DNA of 40,505 nucleotides from positions 1-40,505 of the forward strand of contig JADHOZ010000003.1 in NCBI GenBank assembly GCA_016778745.1. Reading direction: 5' to 3'. This document shows, piece after piece, positions 8,829 to 17,525 of this stretch. Origin of the DNA: Rickettsiales bacterium. Lineage in GTDB: Bacteria > Pseudomonadota > Alphaproteobacteria > Rickettsiales > UBA1997. The translations under genes were made by a program, and so were the position numbers. The notes under the pieces were generated by a model. It was given only the letters and a program-made list of their open reading frames with translations. It did no database searches and was not told the origin of the DNA. Every line of letters starts with the position of its first letter. The first letter of the stretch is position 1.

Positions 8829-9665
8829 ATGAATAAAATAAGAAGATGCAAACCAATTTTGGGAACTTTTGTTGAGGTTCGGCTAAAGTCTGATAAATCA
8901 AAGGATGAATTGCTTGGAATTTCTCAGAAAATCTTTGATGAAATTCTTAGAATTGAAAAGATGATGAGTTATTTTGATAAGGAAAGTGAAGTTTTTAGAT
9001 TAAATAAACGAGCTTATTTTGTTCCGCAAAGAGTGAGTGATGAATTATTGGAAGTTTTGGAGTATTCTTTGGCCATATCTAAATTATCTAATGGTGTTTT
9101 TGATATTACTATTGCTAATTCTTTGGTGTGTAACGCTTTGCTTCCAGATTATGATATAAAATGTGACGAGAGTGCAACATATCGAGATGTGAAGATTATT
9201 GATAATATGGTGAAATTTGATAAAAGATTGGCTATTGATCTTGGTGGTATTGCTAAAGGATATGCTATTGATAAAGCAATATCATTATTTGAAGAATGTG
9301 ATGTAGAAATTATAATTAATGCTGGTGGTGATGTCAGAATGAGTCATTGGAAGGGTAAGAAAATTGATATCAGGATTCCACAAATTAAAGATTTATCGAC
9401 TACTATTGAAGTGGATATGCAAAATTGTGCTATTGCGACAAGTGCTAATTATTTTACTGATGAAGGTAAGTCCAAAATGGTTAATTTGACTGATAATGAG
9501 ATAGTTAAGAGGTCATTTAGTATATCTGTTTTTGCTAAGAAATGTTGGATAAGTGATGCGCTAACGAAGATTTGTTTCTTAAGTGATGATTATCAGAATA
9601 TGTTAAAATATTTTGAGGCTTCAGCCTTTAAATTATATAAATCAGGTAAAATTGAATATTTATAA
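8829..9665 (+). CDS. apbE: FAD:protein FMN transferase (ApbE family)
   Basis: From MNKIRRCKPILGTFVEVRL: LGTFVEV, MSYFDKESEVFRLNKRA, AIDLGGIAKGYAIDKAI, INAGGDVR. Tracked start 8799 replaced by ATG 8829. Confidence 0.92.
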   Translation: MNKIRRCKPILGTFVEVRLKSDKSKDELLGISQKIFDEILRIEKMMSYFDKESEVFRLNKRAYFVPQRVSDELLEVLEYSLAISKLSNGVFDITIANSLVCNALLPDYDIKCDESATYRDVKIIDNMVKFDKRLAIDLGGIAKGYAIDKAISLFEECDVEIIINAGGDVRMSHWKGKKIDIRIPQIKDLSTTIEVDMQNCAIATSANYFTDEGKSKMVNLTDNEIVKRSFSISVFAKKCWISDALTKICFLSDDYQNMLKYFEASAFKLYKSGKIEYL

Positions 9666-10108
9666 TGTCGGTTAAGATTTCTAAGAGATATAAAAATTGG
9701 TTGTATTTAGTGTTATCAGTTTCGTGGGTTAGTGGTGTGGTGTTTTTTATTTTAAATAATTTTTATGTTATCGAAGGTGAATTTGGTGTTGAGAAGCATC
9801 CGGCTCAGTTTTTGTTTTTGAAGATTCATGGTGCGGCAGCTTTTTTGATGATGATTACTTATGGTTTTTTTTTTGGATCTCATGTCAAACTTTCATGGAG
9901 AGTGAAGCCAGTTAGAAAATTTGGTATTATATTAATGTCTATTCCAGCTTTGTTGGCTTTAAGCGCTTATATTCTTTATTACGTTTCTAGTGATTGGCTG
10001 CACGGTATGGTGGCGTATTTTCATTTGAGTCTAGGTATTCCTTTTCCAATTATTTTGGTTATTCATATTCTTTTGGGTAGGAATAAGAGGTTAGTAAATA
10101 ATTATTAA
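9665..10108 (+). CDS. Small multi-TM protein, DUF4405/cytochrome b-like
   Basis: About four TM segments with His residues in or next to them (KIHGAAAFLMM, GSHVKL, WLHGMVAYFHLSLG, LVIHILLG). Start overlaps the apbE stop. Confidence 0.65.
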   Translation: MSVKISKRYKNWLYLVLSVSWVSGVVFFILNNFYVIEGEFGVEKHPAQFLFLKIHGAAAFLMMITYGFFFGSHVKLSWRVKPVRKFGIILMSIPALLALSAYILYYVSSDWLHGMVAYFHLSLGIPFPIILVIHILLGRNKRLVNNY

Positions 10109-10157
10109 TATTTATTTGCTATTGAGTCAATTATTGTAATTTTTAAGAGGTTTTAAT

Positions 10158-12137
10158 ATGAGTAAAAATGGTCAGAGAATTGTTCCAACTAATGACATAG
10201 AAAATGGTGTTGCAAATACTCATGTTGGGACTCAACAAAGCAGATTTTTAGATCATATTGGGCCTGTTAATCATGATCATAGTCATGGTCATTCTCACGA
10301 TCATTCTCACGATCATCATCATGAAAATGAATATGGAGAAGTTAGTGATCTTCCTTCGCATGATCATGATCACCGACATGAGCATCATAACACCTTGTCA
10401 AAAATTGCTGAAAAAATTAAATCGGTTGATGGCATTGATGAAACGGCAAATTTGTTAGGACAGATACTTCCGGGTATTGCGGCTCCTATTGCAACAGCAA
10501 CTATATTGGCGGTGGCTACACCTTTTGTGTGGCTTGGGGTTTTAGGAATGAGGGAGGAATATGAAGAAGCTAGACAGCAATTAGTGCGAATTTTACAAAA
10601 TTCCGATCGTGTAGGCAATAGGTTTAAGCAATTAATTCAATATGCTTGTCGATATCAAGCTGTTTTGCGTGATGAGTTTAATATTAATAATATCGATTCT
10701 GATACTATGATTCCTCAAGAAGAGGTGAATGATGAAAATTATATGTCTTTTGTTGAGGCGATTGTTGATCAATTGTCATTGAATAATAAAAGAATTATTG
10801 CTGAATTGGGAAGTAAATATGGTTGGACTGGTATTGTAGGAATGTCGGGAATGTTTTTAGGAATGTTGCCTGCCACTGTTTCATCGATATTGGAGTTGGT
10901 TGATGAAATACAACAGAATGCGCTATTACATTCAACGGCACATATTATGCATTTAGTTGCTGGGGCGTGTTTTTTGCCTGGTCAGGCTGCAATGGGGTTT
11001 TATGCTTATAATAGGAAAAAACAAGGGGTGATAGCTCAAGATGTATTATTGAAAATTAAAGATACTTTTTTAAATGCAAGTAAGGATCTTCTAGCTGATG
11101 AGCAAAGATCAAATGTTGAGCAAATTATGGATAGGATGATATCTTACAATAAGGCACATAGTATTGACTATGGTAATTTAACGGTCATAGGACAAGCTTT
11201 TATGATTGCTGGTACAATATCTTCAATTGCTGGTGCTGGTTTGGAAGCGATTATCCCTTTATTTTCTGTTGGAGCACCGGCGACGATTTATGCGGCGATT
11301 GATCGTATTTTGCAGCATGGTAAAGAGCAGAGTTTTAAAGGTGAAAAAGTGGAATTAGATTTCTTATCAACTTTTATGCAAGACGTATTGCACAGAATAG
11401 ACCCTTTGCGAGTGTGTACCGATAATTTTGGTAATGATGCCGCCGCATTTTTATCGTTAGGAGACATTTTGTCGGAGGTTAGCAATAAGCTTGCTGAAGC
11501 TAAGTTATGTTCTTTATTGTCTAAGTTGGTTAAAAGTAATAAGACAGATAAAATGCAGTTTCTTGATAATTTATTTTTTAATGACGGTTCAGCAAGTCAT
11601 AATTTAAGAATCCAAGGTAGTGAATTAGAAGATGTGGTGGTTAAAAAGGTAAGAGACATTATTGCTAGAGATCATAGTGATATTGAAATTTTATTGGGTC
11701 AAGGTTTGAATGGTTTAAAAGCTAGAATAGTTGATAAGTTTGAGGTGCTAGATATTAATGATTTTAATAATGATGATATTGAAGAGATGCTGCGTGACAC
11801 GAAGAAAGCGTTGAAATTTTTACGTTTTGCTGTTGTTGATTCAATAGTCAAGGTGAGTCATATGGTTGAGGCAAGTAAAGTATTGTCCGTTAACAATTCA
11901 ATAGAAGAGCAGAGGGTAAATGAGGAAGAAAATGGAAGTCTAGAAACTAGTGATATTGGAGTTGAATTAAATGTTGGAGAAGGAGAAAAGCAGAGAGTAA
12001 ATGAGGACAGAAATGGAGGACATCTTGACATTGATGATAAGGTTGGGATATCTAGAAAACCAAGGGGTCGATATAATCAATCAGGTTCTGCCGAACAAGT
12101 TTTTACACGGCCGAAGTCGATAGGTTCACAAGTTTAA
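10158..12137 (+). CDS. Large membrane-associated hypothetical protein with a His/Asp-rich N-terminal region
   Basis: 659 aa; HDHSHGHSHDHSHDHHHENEYGEVSDLPSHDHDHRHEHH, several hydrophobic segments, C-terminal near-repeat QRVNEEENG...QRVNEDRNG. Confidence 0.75.
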   Translation: MSKNGQRIVPTNDIENGVANTHVGTQQSRFLDHIGPVNHDHSHGHSHDHSHDHHHENEYGEVSDLPSHDHDHRHEHHNTLSKIAEKIKSVDGIDETANLLGQILPGIAAPIATATILAVATPFVWLGVLGMREEYEEARQQLVRILQNSDRVGNRFKQLIQYACRYQAVLRDEFNINNIDSDTMIPQEEVNDENYMSFVEAIVDQLSLNNKRIIAELGSKYGWTGIVGMSGMFLGMLPATVSSILELVDEIQQNALLHSTAHIMHLVAGACFLPGQAAMGFYAYNRKKQGVIAQDVLLKIKDTFLNASKDLLADEQRSNVEQIMDRMISYNKAHSIDYGNLTVIGQAFMIAGTISSIAGAGLEAIIPLFSVGAPATIYAAIDRILQHGKEQSFKGEKVELDFLSTFMQDVLHRIDPLRVCTDNFGNDAAAFLSLGDILSEVSNKLAEAKLCSLLSKLVKSNKTDKMQFLDNLFFNDGSASHNLRIQGSELEDVVVKKVRDIIARDHSDIEILLGQGLNGLKARIVDKFEVLDINDFNNDDIEEMLRDTKKALKFLRFAVVDSIVKVSHMVEASKVLSVNNSIEEQRVNEEENGSLETSDIGVELNVGEGEKQRVNEDRNGGHLDIDDKVGISRKPRGRYNQSGSAEQVFTRPKSIGSQV

Positions 12138-12138
12138 G

Positions 12139-13011
12139 TTAGTAAGGATCGCTATGTATGATGATTTCGGAATTTTGATATGTTTTTAGTAATTTACGTT
12201 CTAATTGGTCAGTTATTTTGTGAGCTTCTTTAAACGTTAGGTTTTGATCTATTTCTACATGAGTTTGGACGAATATCCTATTGCCGGATCTTCTGGTTTT
12301 TAGTTTGTGATAGCCTTTTATTCCTTGGTGATTATTGATGATTTCTCTTATTTGTGTTTGCTCTTCTTCATCTAATTCTTTGTCCATTAAATTATCAAAA
12401 CATCTTTTTCCTATTTCGTAGGCGCTAAATATTATGTAAGAGGAAATGAGGAGTGCTAATATTGGGTCTACTAATTTTAAGTTGGGATGAGTTGTAATTA
12501 TGAGTGAGATGATAATTGTTATGTTGGTTAGAATGTCGCTAGTATAATGGAGGTTATCGGATTTTACGATTGTGGAATTGGTTTTTGAGATCACGAATCT
12601 TTGGTAAATGATTACCCCTAATAGAGCAATTGTGGAGATGGACATTATTATTATGCCGTCAATATTGTTTTGGATATGTTGTGTCGTTTGGATGTTAAAT
12701 ATTGCTTTATATATGATAAGAAGAGCAGAAGTTGCGATGAAGGTTGCTTGTATGATGCCAACGATATCTTCAATTGCGTTATGGCCGAATTTATGATCTT
12801 CATCTGCTGGTTTAGCCGCATATATTATGGCGACCATATTGATTATGGATATCGTGACATCCATAATTGAGTCTAATAGTGAAGCGAAGATACTTACGGA
12901 GTTGGTTTGGTTAAAGCCATATGTTTTTAATATTATCAATAATATGGAGATGGTGATGGGTAGTAGGATAGCTTTTTTATTTAGTTGGATGTTATTGTTT
13001 TCAATCAGCAT
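12139..13011 (-). CDS. Cation diffusion facilitator (CDF) family efflux protein
   Basis: Six-TM pattern; LLDSIMD, DHKFGHNAIEDIVG (FieF-like HxFGH), CDF C-terminal domain with GYHKLKTRRSGNRIFVQTHVEID. Confidence 0.9.
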   Translation of the reverse strand: MLIENNNIQLNKKAILLPITISILLIILKTYGFNQTNSVSIFASLLDSIMDVTISIINMVAIIYAAKPADEDHKFGHNAIEDIVGIIQATFIATSALLIIYKAIFNIQTTQHIQNNIDGIIIMSISTIALLGVIIYQRFVISKTNSTIVKSDNLHYTSDILTNITIIISLIITTHPNLKLVDPILALLISSYIIFSAYEIGKRCFDNLMDKELDEEEQTQIREIINNHQGIKGYHKLKTRRSGNRIFVQTHVEIDQNLTFKEAHKITDQLERKLLKTYQNSEIIIHSDPY

Positions 13012-13555
13012 TTTCTATTAAAATTTGGGCAGTTTTTTTGCAATCATCGTAATATTTTTTATCACCTCCAATTTGACTCATTACTAGTGCTCCTTGGGTG
13101 AGGGCGGTTAATACTCTGGCTTTATGTTGGTGATTTTTGATTTTCAATTTTTTTAATTGTTTTTCAAGGAAATTCTGGGTGGATAATTTATGTTGAAATG
13201 CTGCTTTGTGGGCTGGATGGTCTAAGTTTGGAAATTCTGCTGACGCATTAATAAAAATGCATCTAACGTTTTGAGTCTTTTTTGCTGTTGTGGTAAGCAT
13301 GTTAAATAATTCTATTATTTTAGTTTTTGGGTTTGTTTTCTTTTTTTCGATGACATCTAAGAAATTTGTGATGAATTCTTGGTGGATCTTATCTAGGCAA
13401 GCTATGATTAGGTCGTCTTTTGTTTTAAAATGTTTGTATAATGTCATTTTAGAAATTGCTGACTTTTCTAAGATTTCATTGATGCCAGTTGCTTTGAATC
13501 CGTTTTGAAGGAATAAAGATATTGCTGTGTTAATTAGGTTTTCTTTTTTTGACAT
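13001..13555 (-). CDS. TetR/AcrR family transcriptional regulator
   Basis: From MSKKENLINTAISLFLQNGFKATGINEILEKSAISKMTLYKHFKTKDDLI (TetR HTH). Start at 13555 rather than 13624 because the promoter and operator lie between them. Confidence 0.9.
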   Translation of the reverse strand: MSKKENLINTAISLFLQNGFKATGINEILEKSAISKMTLYKHFKTKDDLIIACLDKIHQEFITNFLDVIEKKKTNPKTKIIELFNMLTTTAKKTQNVRCIFINASAEFPNLDHPAHKAAFQHKLSTQNFLEKQLKKLKIKNHQHKARVLTALTQGALVMSQIGGDKKYYDDCKKTAQILIENAD

Positions 13556-13580
13556 AATGTGCTTGACAAGATAATTTTTA

Positions 13581-13624
13581 CTAGACAGACTGTTCTGTAT
13601 AGTTGTTCTTTTTGAAAAAGTCAA
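13581..13624 (-). promoter_or_regulatory. TetR-CDF promoter with an operator palindrome over the -10
   Basis: Minus strand TTGACT-17 nt-TATACA; CTAGACAGACTGTTCTGTATAG (13581-13602), inverted repeat CTA-g-ACAGA-CTGT-TCTGT-a-TAG. Confidence 0.75.
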
Positions 13625-13706
13625 CTTTATTAGTGACTAATTGTTTTTAGTAATTAGAAATCAAGATTGGAGAAGGTACCTAATCTTAACTTTATAAGGA
13701 GAAATT

Positions 13707-13967
13707 ATGAATAAAAAAGAGAAATTTTTAAAAGCCGCTACTATTGCAATTACTGGCGCAGCAATCGTTGGTGCAACTTCTGCTCCAGCTTATGCAAAGA
13801 AAATGGAGAAATGTTATGGTGTTGTCAAGGCTGGTAAAAATGACTGTAGTTCAAAAGATGGTTCTCATTCTTGTGCTGGTGGCGCTAAAAAAGACGGTGA
13901 CACAAATGAGTGGATTTTAGTCAAAAAAGGTACTTGTGAGAGACTAGTAAATGGTAGTTTAAATTAA
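13707..13967 (+). CDS. bufA1: Bufferin-type RiPP precursor (DUF2282, BufA1-like)
   Basis: Signal peptide (AAIVGATSAPAYA) then four-Cys core EKCYGVVKAGKNDCSSKDGSHSCAGGAKKDGDTNEWILVKKGTCERL; followed by DUF692 and DUF2063 genes. Confidence 0.92.
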   Translation: MNKKEKFLKAATIAITGAAIVGATSAPAYAKKMEKCYGVVKAGKNDCSSKDGSHSCAGGAKKDGDTNEWILVKKGTCERLVNGSLN

Positions 13968-13976
13968 TTTATGACG

Positions 13977-14005
13977 CCAGGTACTTATTTAGTACCTGGT
14001 TTTTT
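13977..14005 (+). terminator. Intrinsic terminator/attenuator between bufA and bufB
   Basis: CCAGGTACT-TATTT-AGTACCTGG followed by TTTTTT, 2 nt before the ATG at 14008. Confidence 0.85.
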
Positions 14006-14007
14006 AT

Positions 14008-14826
14008 ATGTTTGGTTTGGGTTTAAGAGATTTACATCATAAATATGTGTTAACCAATAATCCTAAGGTGGATTTTTTTGAGGTGCATACAGAGAATTTT
14101 ATTGCTGATGGTGGTGCGAGTTTAGATTTTCTATCTAAAATTAATGAAAGATATGATCTTAGTTTTCACTGTGTTGGGTTGTCTATTGGATCTTTTGATG
14201 GAATTGATAAGAAGCATTTAAGGGATATTAAAAATCTGCTTGATAGGTTTAATCCTATTTTATTTTCTGATCATTTATCGTGGAGTGGCTCGAAGAAAAT
14301 TGGTCATTCTAATGATTTATTACCACTTCCTTTAACCCAAGAGGCTTTTGAGGTTTTTAAGAATAATGTTGATGAGATTCAGCAATATTGTGGGCGTAAA
14401 ATTTTAATTGAGAATCCTTCGGCTTATTTAGAATTTCAAAATAAAGAGTTGGGTGAGGTTGAGTTTTTAAATAAGTTAGTTGATGAGACTCACTGTGGTC
14501 TTTTGTTGGATATTAATAATATTTATGTTGGGGCAAAGAATTTCAATTTTGATGCGAAGCAATATATTGATGATATTAATTTTCCAGCAATTGGCGAGAT
14601 ACATTTAGCGGGTCATAGTGTTTATGAATTTAAAGGACAAGAAATTAGGATTGATACTCATTCTACTAATATTTGTAAGGACGTTTTTGATTTATATCGA
14701 TATTTTTTAAAAGAAAGCCAAATGAAGTTGCCAACTTTAGTTGAGTGGGATGAGGATATTCCTGAGTTTAGTGCATTATTTGACGAGCTTGTAAAGGTGA
14801 AGGAGGTAGTAAGTGAAATTGGCTAA
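14008..14826 (+). CDS. bufB: DUF692 / MNIO (multinuclear non-heme iron oxidative) enzyme, BufB-like
   Basis: FFEVHTENFIADGG, FHCVGLSIGSFDG, FSDHLSWSG, ILIENPSAYL, LLLDINNIYVGAKNF, GEIHLAGHS, LVEWDEDIPEF. Confidence 0.94.
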   Translation: MFGLGLRDLHHKYVLTNNPKVDFFEVHTENFIADGGASLDFLSKINERYDLSFHCVGLSIGSFDGIDKKHLRDIKNLLDRFNPILFSDHLSWSGSKKIGHSNDLLPLPLTQEAFEVFKNNVDEIQQYCGRKILIENPSAYLEFQNKELGEVEFLNKLVDETHCGLLLDINNIYVGAKNFNFDAKQYIDDINFPAIGEIHLAGHSVYEFKGQEIRIDTHSTNICKDVFDLYRYFLKESQMKLPTLVEWDEDIPEFSALFDELVKVKEVVSEIG

Positions 14827-15532
14827 GCTACAAGAGCAATTCATTACTGCTATTTATGATAAACCAAGTGACGAAATTCTTGATGAGATTATATTAAGTA
14901 ATGTGCCAAAAGAGGAATTGCTTGGGATTTATCGCAATAATTTAGAGTGTCATTTGGTTAATGCATTAAAGCTGACTTTTGCTGGTGTATTTAATATTTT
15001 GAAGGAGGAAGAATTTTTGGAGTTGGCAAGTGAATTTGTTTTTAACAATCCCTCTAAAAGTAATAATTTAGACGATTATGGAGAAGGATTTGCCGAATTT
15101 TTAAGACAGAAGAAAGATAATTTTATTGCTGATTTGGCTAGGTTAGATTGGTTTAAACAAAAATCATATTTAGCTAAAAATAATGATGAGTTTAATCTGG
15201 AAAAGCTTCAAAAGGTTAGTCCTAAAGAATTATTTGATTTACGATTTGTGCTTGGTGATTCGGTATTTTTGTTGGAATCGGATTTTAATTTGTTGGCCAA
15301 TAGATACCAGAAAAGTAAAATGATTAGAAAATGTTATTTTTTGGTATTTAGGCATAAAATGTCTGGTGTTTTTGACGTTGAGTCTTTAAGAATTGCGCCA
15401 CAGGAATATAAGTTCCTAAAAGGGATTGAAGAAAAACTGACCTTATACGAAATATATGAAAAATATGAGGTTGATATTCAAAATATTTTGCAAAAATTCT
15501 TGTCCAATGGAGTTATTGCAGCGTTCTATTAA
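14813..15532 (+). CDS. bufC: DUF2063 putative DNA-binding/partner protein, BufC-like
   Basis: LQEQFITAIYD...LLGIYRNNLECHLVNALKLTFAGVFNILKEEEFLELASEFVFNNPSKSNNLDDYGEGFAEFL; overlaps the bufB stop. Confidence 0.9.
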   Translation: MKLAKLQEQFITAIYDKPSDEILDEIILSNVPKEELLGIYRNNLECHLVNALKLTFAGVFNILKEEEFLELASEFVFNNPSKSNNLDDYGEGFAEFLRQKKDNFIADLARLDWFKQKSYLAKNNDEFNLEKLQKVSPKELFDLRFVLGDSVFLLESDFNLLANRYQKSKMIRKCYFLVFRHKMSGVFDVESLRIAPQEYKFLKGIEEKLTLYEIYEKYEVDIQNILQKFLSNGVIAAFY

Positions 15533-15557
15533 TAAAAAGATAATAAAAGGAGAAGAA

Positions 15558-16031
15558 ATGAAATTTTCAATTGCTAATGCTCATAAATCCTGTGAAGATT
15601 TAAAAAAATTTTATGGTGTTTATGCCGATTTTCTAACGAAATATGCATCACATTTATTATTATTATTACTTAGAATTTCTGTTGGTTTGGTTTTTTTAAA
15701 AAGTGGCTTAACTAAGATTGCTAACGTCGATAATACTATTATTTTATTTGAATATGAATATGAGTTGCCTTTAATTTCACCAATTGTTGGGGCTTACTCT
15801 TCCATTTTTGCTGAGTTGGTTTTTGGAAGCGCGGTTATTGCTGGTTTTGTCACTAGATTATCGGTTGTTCCTTTGATTATTATGACGTTAATTATTCAGC
15901 TATTGGTAGTGCAAAATCCTGAACATTTTACGTGGCTATTTCAACTTTGTACTTTAGCAATTTATGGTGGGGGTATTTTATCTGTTGACGGTGTGTTGTG
16001 TAAATTTCTTTGTAAAAATAAGAAGAAATAG
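15558..16031 (+). CDS. DoxX family membrane protein
   Basis: ISVGLVFLKSGLTKI, FAELVFGSAVIAGFVTRLSVVPLIIMTLIIQL; GGAGAAG SD-like sequence before ATG 15558. Confidence 0.87.
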   Translation: MKFSIANAHKSCEDLKKFYGVYADFLTKYASHLLLLLLRISVGLVFLKSGLTKIANVDNTIILFEYEYELPLISPIVGAYSSIFAELVFGSAVIAGFVTRLSVVPLIIMTLIIQLLVVQNPEHFTWLFQLCTLAIYGGGILSVDGVLCKFLCKNKKK

Positions 16032-16268
16032 TTGCGGTAATATTTTTTAACTTTGTTGGGTGTTGATTGAGTGTCAGTATCCGATTTTCTTTTGCTATGC
16101 CAATTCTTATCTTTTTCTCATCTTCATTTGGTTCAACTCATAAGTTGTAAAAAAAGGTTTTTTTATAGGAAAAATGTTGAAAATTTCGTAAAAAACTATA
16201 ATTTTGTTGATGTTCTAGTCGTTTTTGTTTCAAATTTGGAAAATTTTGATAAAAAATAGGGTTTTTCC

Positions 16269-16298
16269 TTGAGAGAAGTTCTTTTTGTACGCTATAAG
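16269..16298 (+). promoter_or_regulatory. Candidate promoter for the RND/NRPS operon
   Basis: TTGAGA-18 nt-TATAAG, followed by TGCCTCC, about 80 nt before the first gene. Confidence 0.5.
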
Positions 16299-16376
16299 TG
16301 CCTCCTTATTGGCTTTGTTTGAGGAAAAAAATTGTTAAGTCGCGTAAATGCTGCTTTGATTGAAAGTTTTTAGTTA

Positions 16377-17525
16377 ATGAGTTTTGTGAAAAGGTTTGTG
16401 AAAAAGATATTAAGATTTTTGAAGAGAAATCCATTTAAGATTTTATTTGCCATTTTCTTCTGTTCTTTGAGTAGTTATGTTGTTATGGGTACTTTGATGG
16501 ATGATTCTACTAGAGCGCAAGAAAAGGTGTTTGATCCAAATATTAAAGGAGACAAACCGCTGGCGGTGGATGTTGATGTGGTTTTAGTCAAGAAGCAAGA
16601 AGTGCAAACTACAAAAGAGTTGCCTGGTAGGGTTGTGGCACTGAATAGTTCAGAAGTGCGTTCTCAGGTTGATGGTGTTATTACTAACGTATTGTTTGAA
16701 GAGGGTTCTTATGTTGAGAAAGGACAGCAATTATATCAAATTGATCCAGATCTTTATCAAGCTAGATTTTCAAAAGTTAAGGCAAATTATCATTTTTTAA
16801 GGAAAAAGAAATATCGTTATAGTAAATTATTGAAAATTGGAGCCGTTAGTAGGCAGGAATTTGAAGAAGTTAATTCGGCCTATGTTGGCGCTAGGGAGGA
16901 TTTAAGACAGGCTGAAATTGATTTAGAATATAGTAAGGTTTATGCGCCAATTTCTGGTCATATTGGGGTTTCATATTTCACAAAGGGAGCCTTAACTAAG
17001 AAAGATGAGAATGCGGTTTTGGCGATAATTAATCAAATTGATTCGGTATTTGTTGATGTCAGATATCCTGCGAGTGAGTTTGGTATTATTAGGCAGCATT
17101 TGAATTGTAACGTATCAATTGAGACAAGTGACGGTAAGGTTTTAGAGGGTGGTGTTATTGATTCATTTGAAAGGGAAATTGATCAATCTTCGGATTCTTT
17201 CTTAGTGAGAGTTAGAATTGATAATAAGGACTTAGAATTGGCTCCAGGTATGTATGTGGGGGTTAGTTTTTCGTTAGAATCGACGCAAGGCATTACTGTT
17301 CCGATCAAAACAACTTATAGGGACGTTGATGGCAGTTTGTTTGTGTGGCATGTCAATGCGCAACATATTGTGAGTAAGAGAAATATTGTTGCCAATAGTA
17401 TATTTCAAAATAGTTGGGTCGTTGAGTCTGGATTAAAGGAAAATGAGACGATAGTTTATGAGGGTGTGCAAAAAATTTATGAAGGTGCGCTAATAAACCC
17501 TAATATAGCTCAGGGGGTGAAGTAG
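16377..17525 (+). CDS. RND efflux periplasmic adaptor (MexA/AcrA-like MFP)
   Basis: LPGRVVALNSSEVRSQVDGVITNVLFEEGSYVEKGQQLYQIDPDLYQA; YSKVYAPISGHIGVSYFTKGALT; LAPGMYVGVSF. Confidence 0.94.
   Translation: MSFVKRFVKKILRFLKRNPFKILFAIFFCSLSSYVVMGTLMDDSTRAQEKVFDPNIKGDKPLAVDVDVVLVKKQEVQTTKELPGRVVALNSSEVRSQVDGVITNVLFEEGSYVEKGQQLYQIDPDLYQARFSKVKANYHFLRKKKYRYSKLLKIGAVSRQEFEEVNSAYVGAREDLRQAEIDLEYSKVYAPISGHIGVSYFTKGALTKKDENAVLAIINQIDSVFVDVRYPASEFGIIRQHLNCNVSIETSDGKVLEGGVIDSFEREIDQSSDSFLVRVRIDNKDLELAPGMYVGVSFSLESTQGITVPIKTTYRDVDGSLFVWHVNAQHIVSKRNIVANSIFQNSWVVESGLKENETIVYEGVQKIYEGALINPNIAQGVK

Noticed and set aside
10270-10395. Short repeated CATGATCAT units as a CRISPR or intergenic repeat
   Set aside because: They lie in frame inside a CDS and encode a His-rich tract; there are no spacers.
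12608-13508. Plus-strand ORFs opposite the CDF and TetR genes
   Set aside because: Antisense to clearly recognisable families; hydrophobic reading reflects complementary TM codons.
16071-16259. 62-aa ORF between DoxX and the RND adaptor
   Set aside because: F/L/V-rich translation of a T-rich intergenic region, no evident RBS and no recognisable family.
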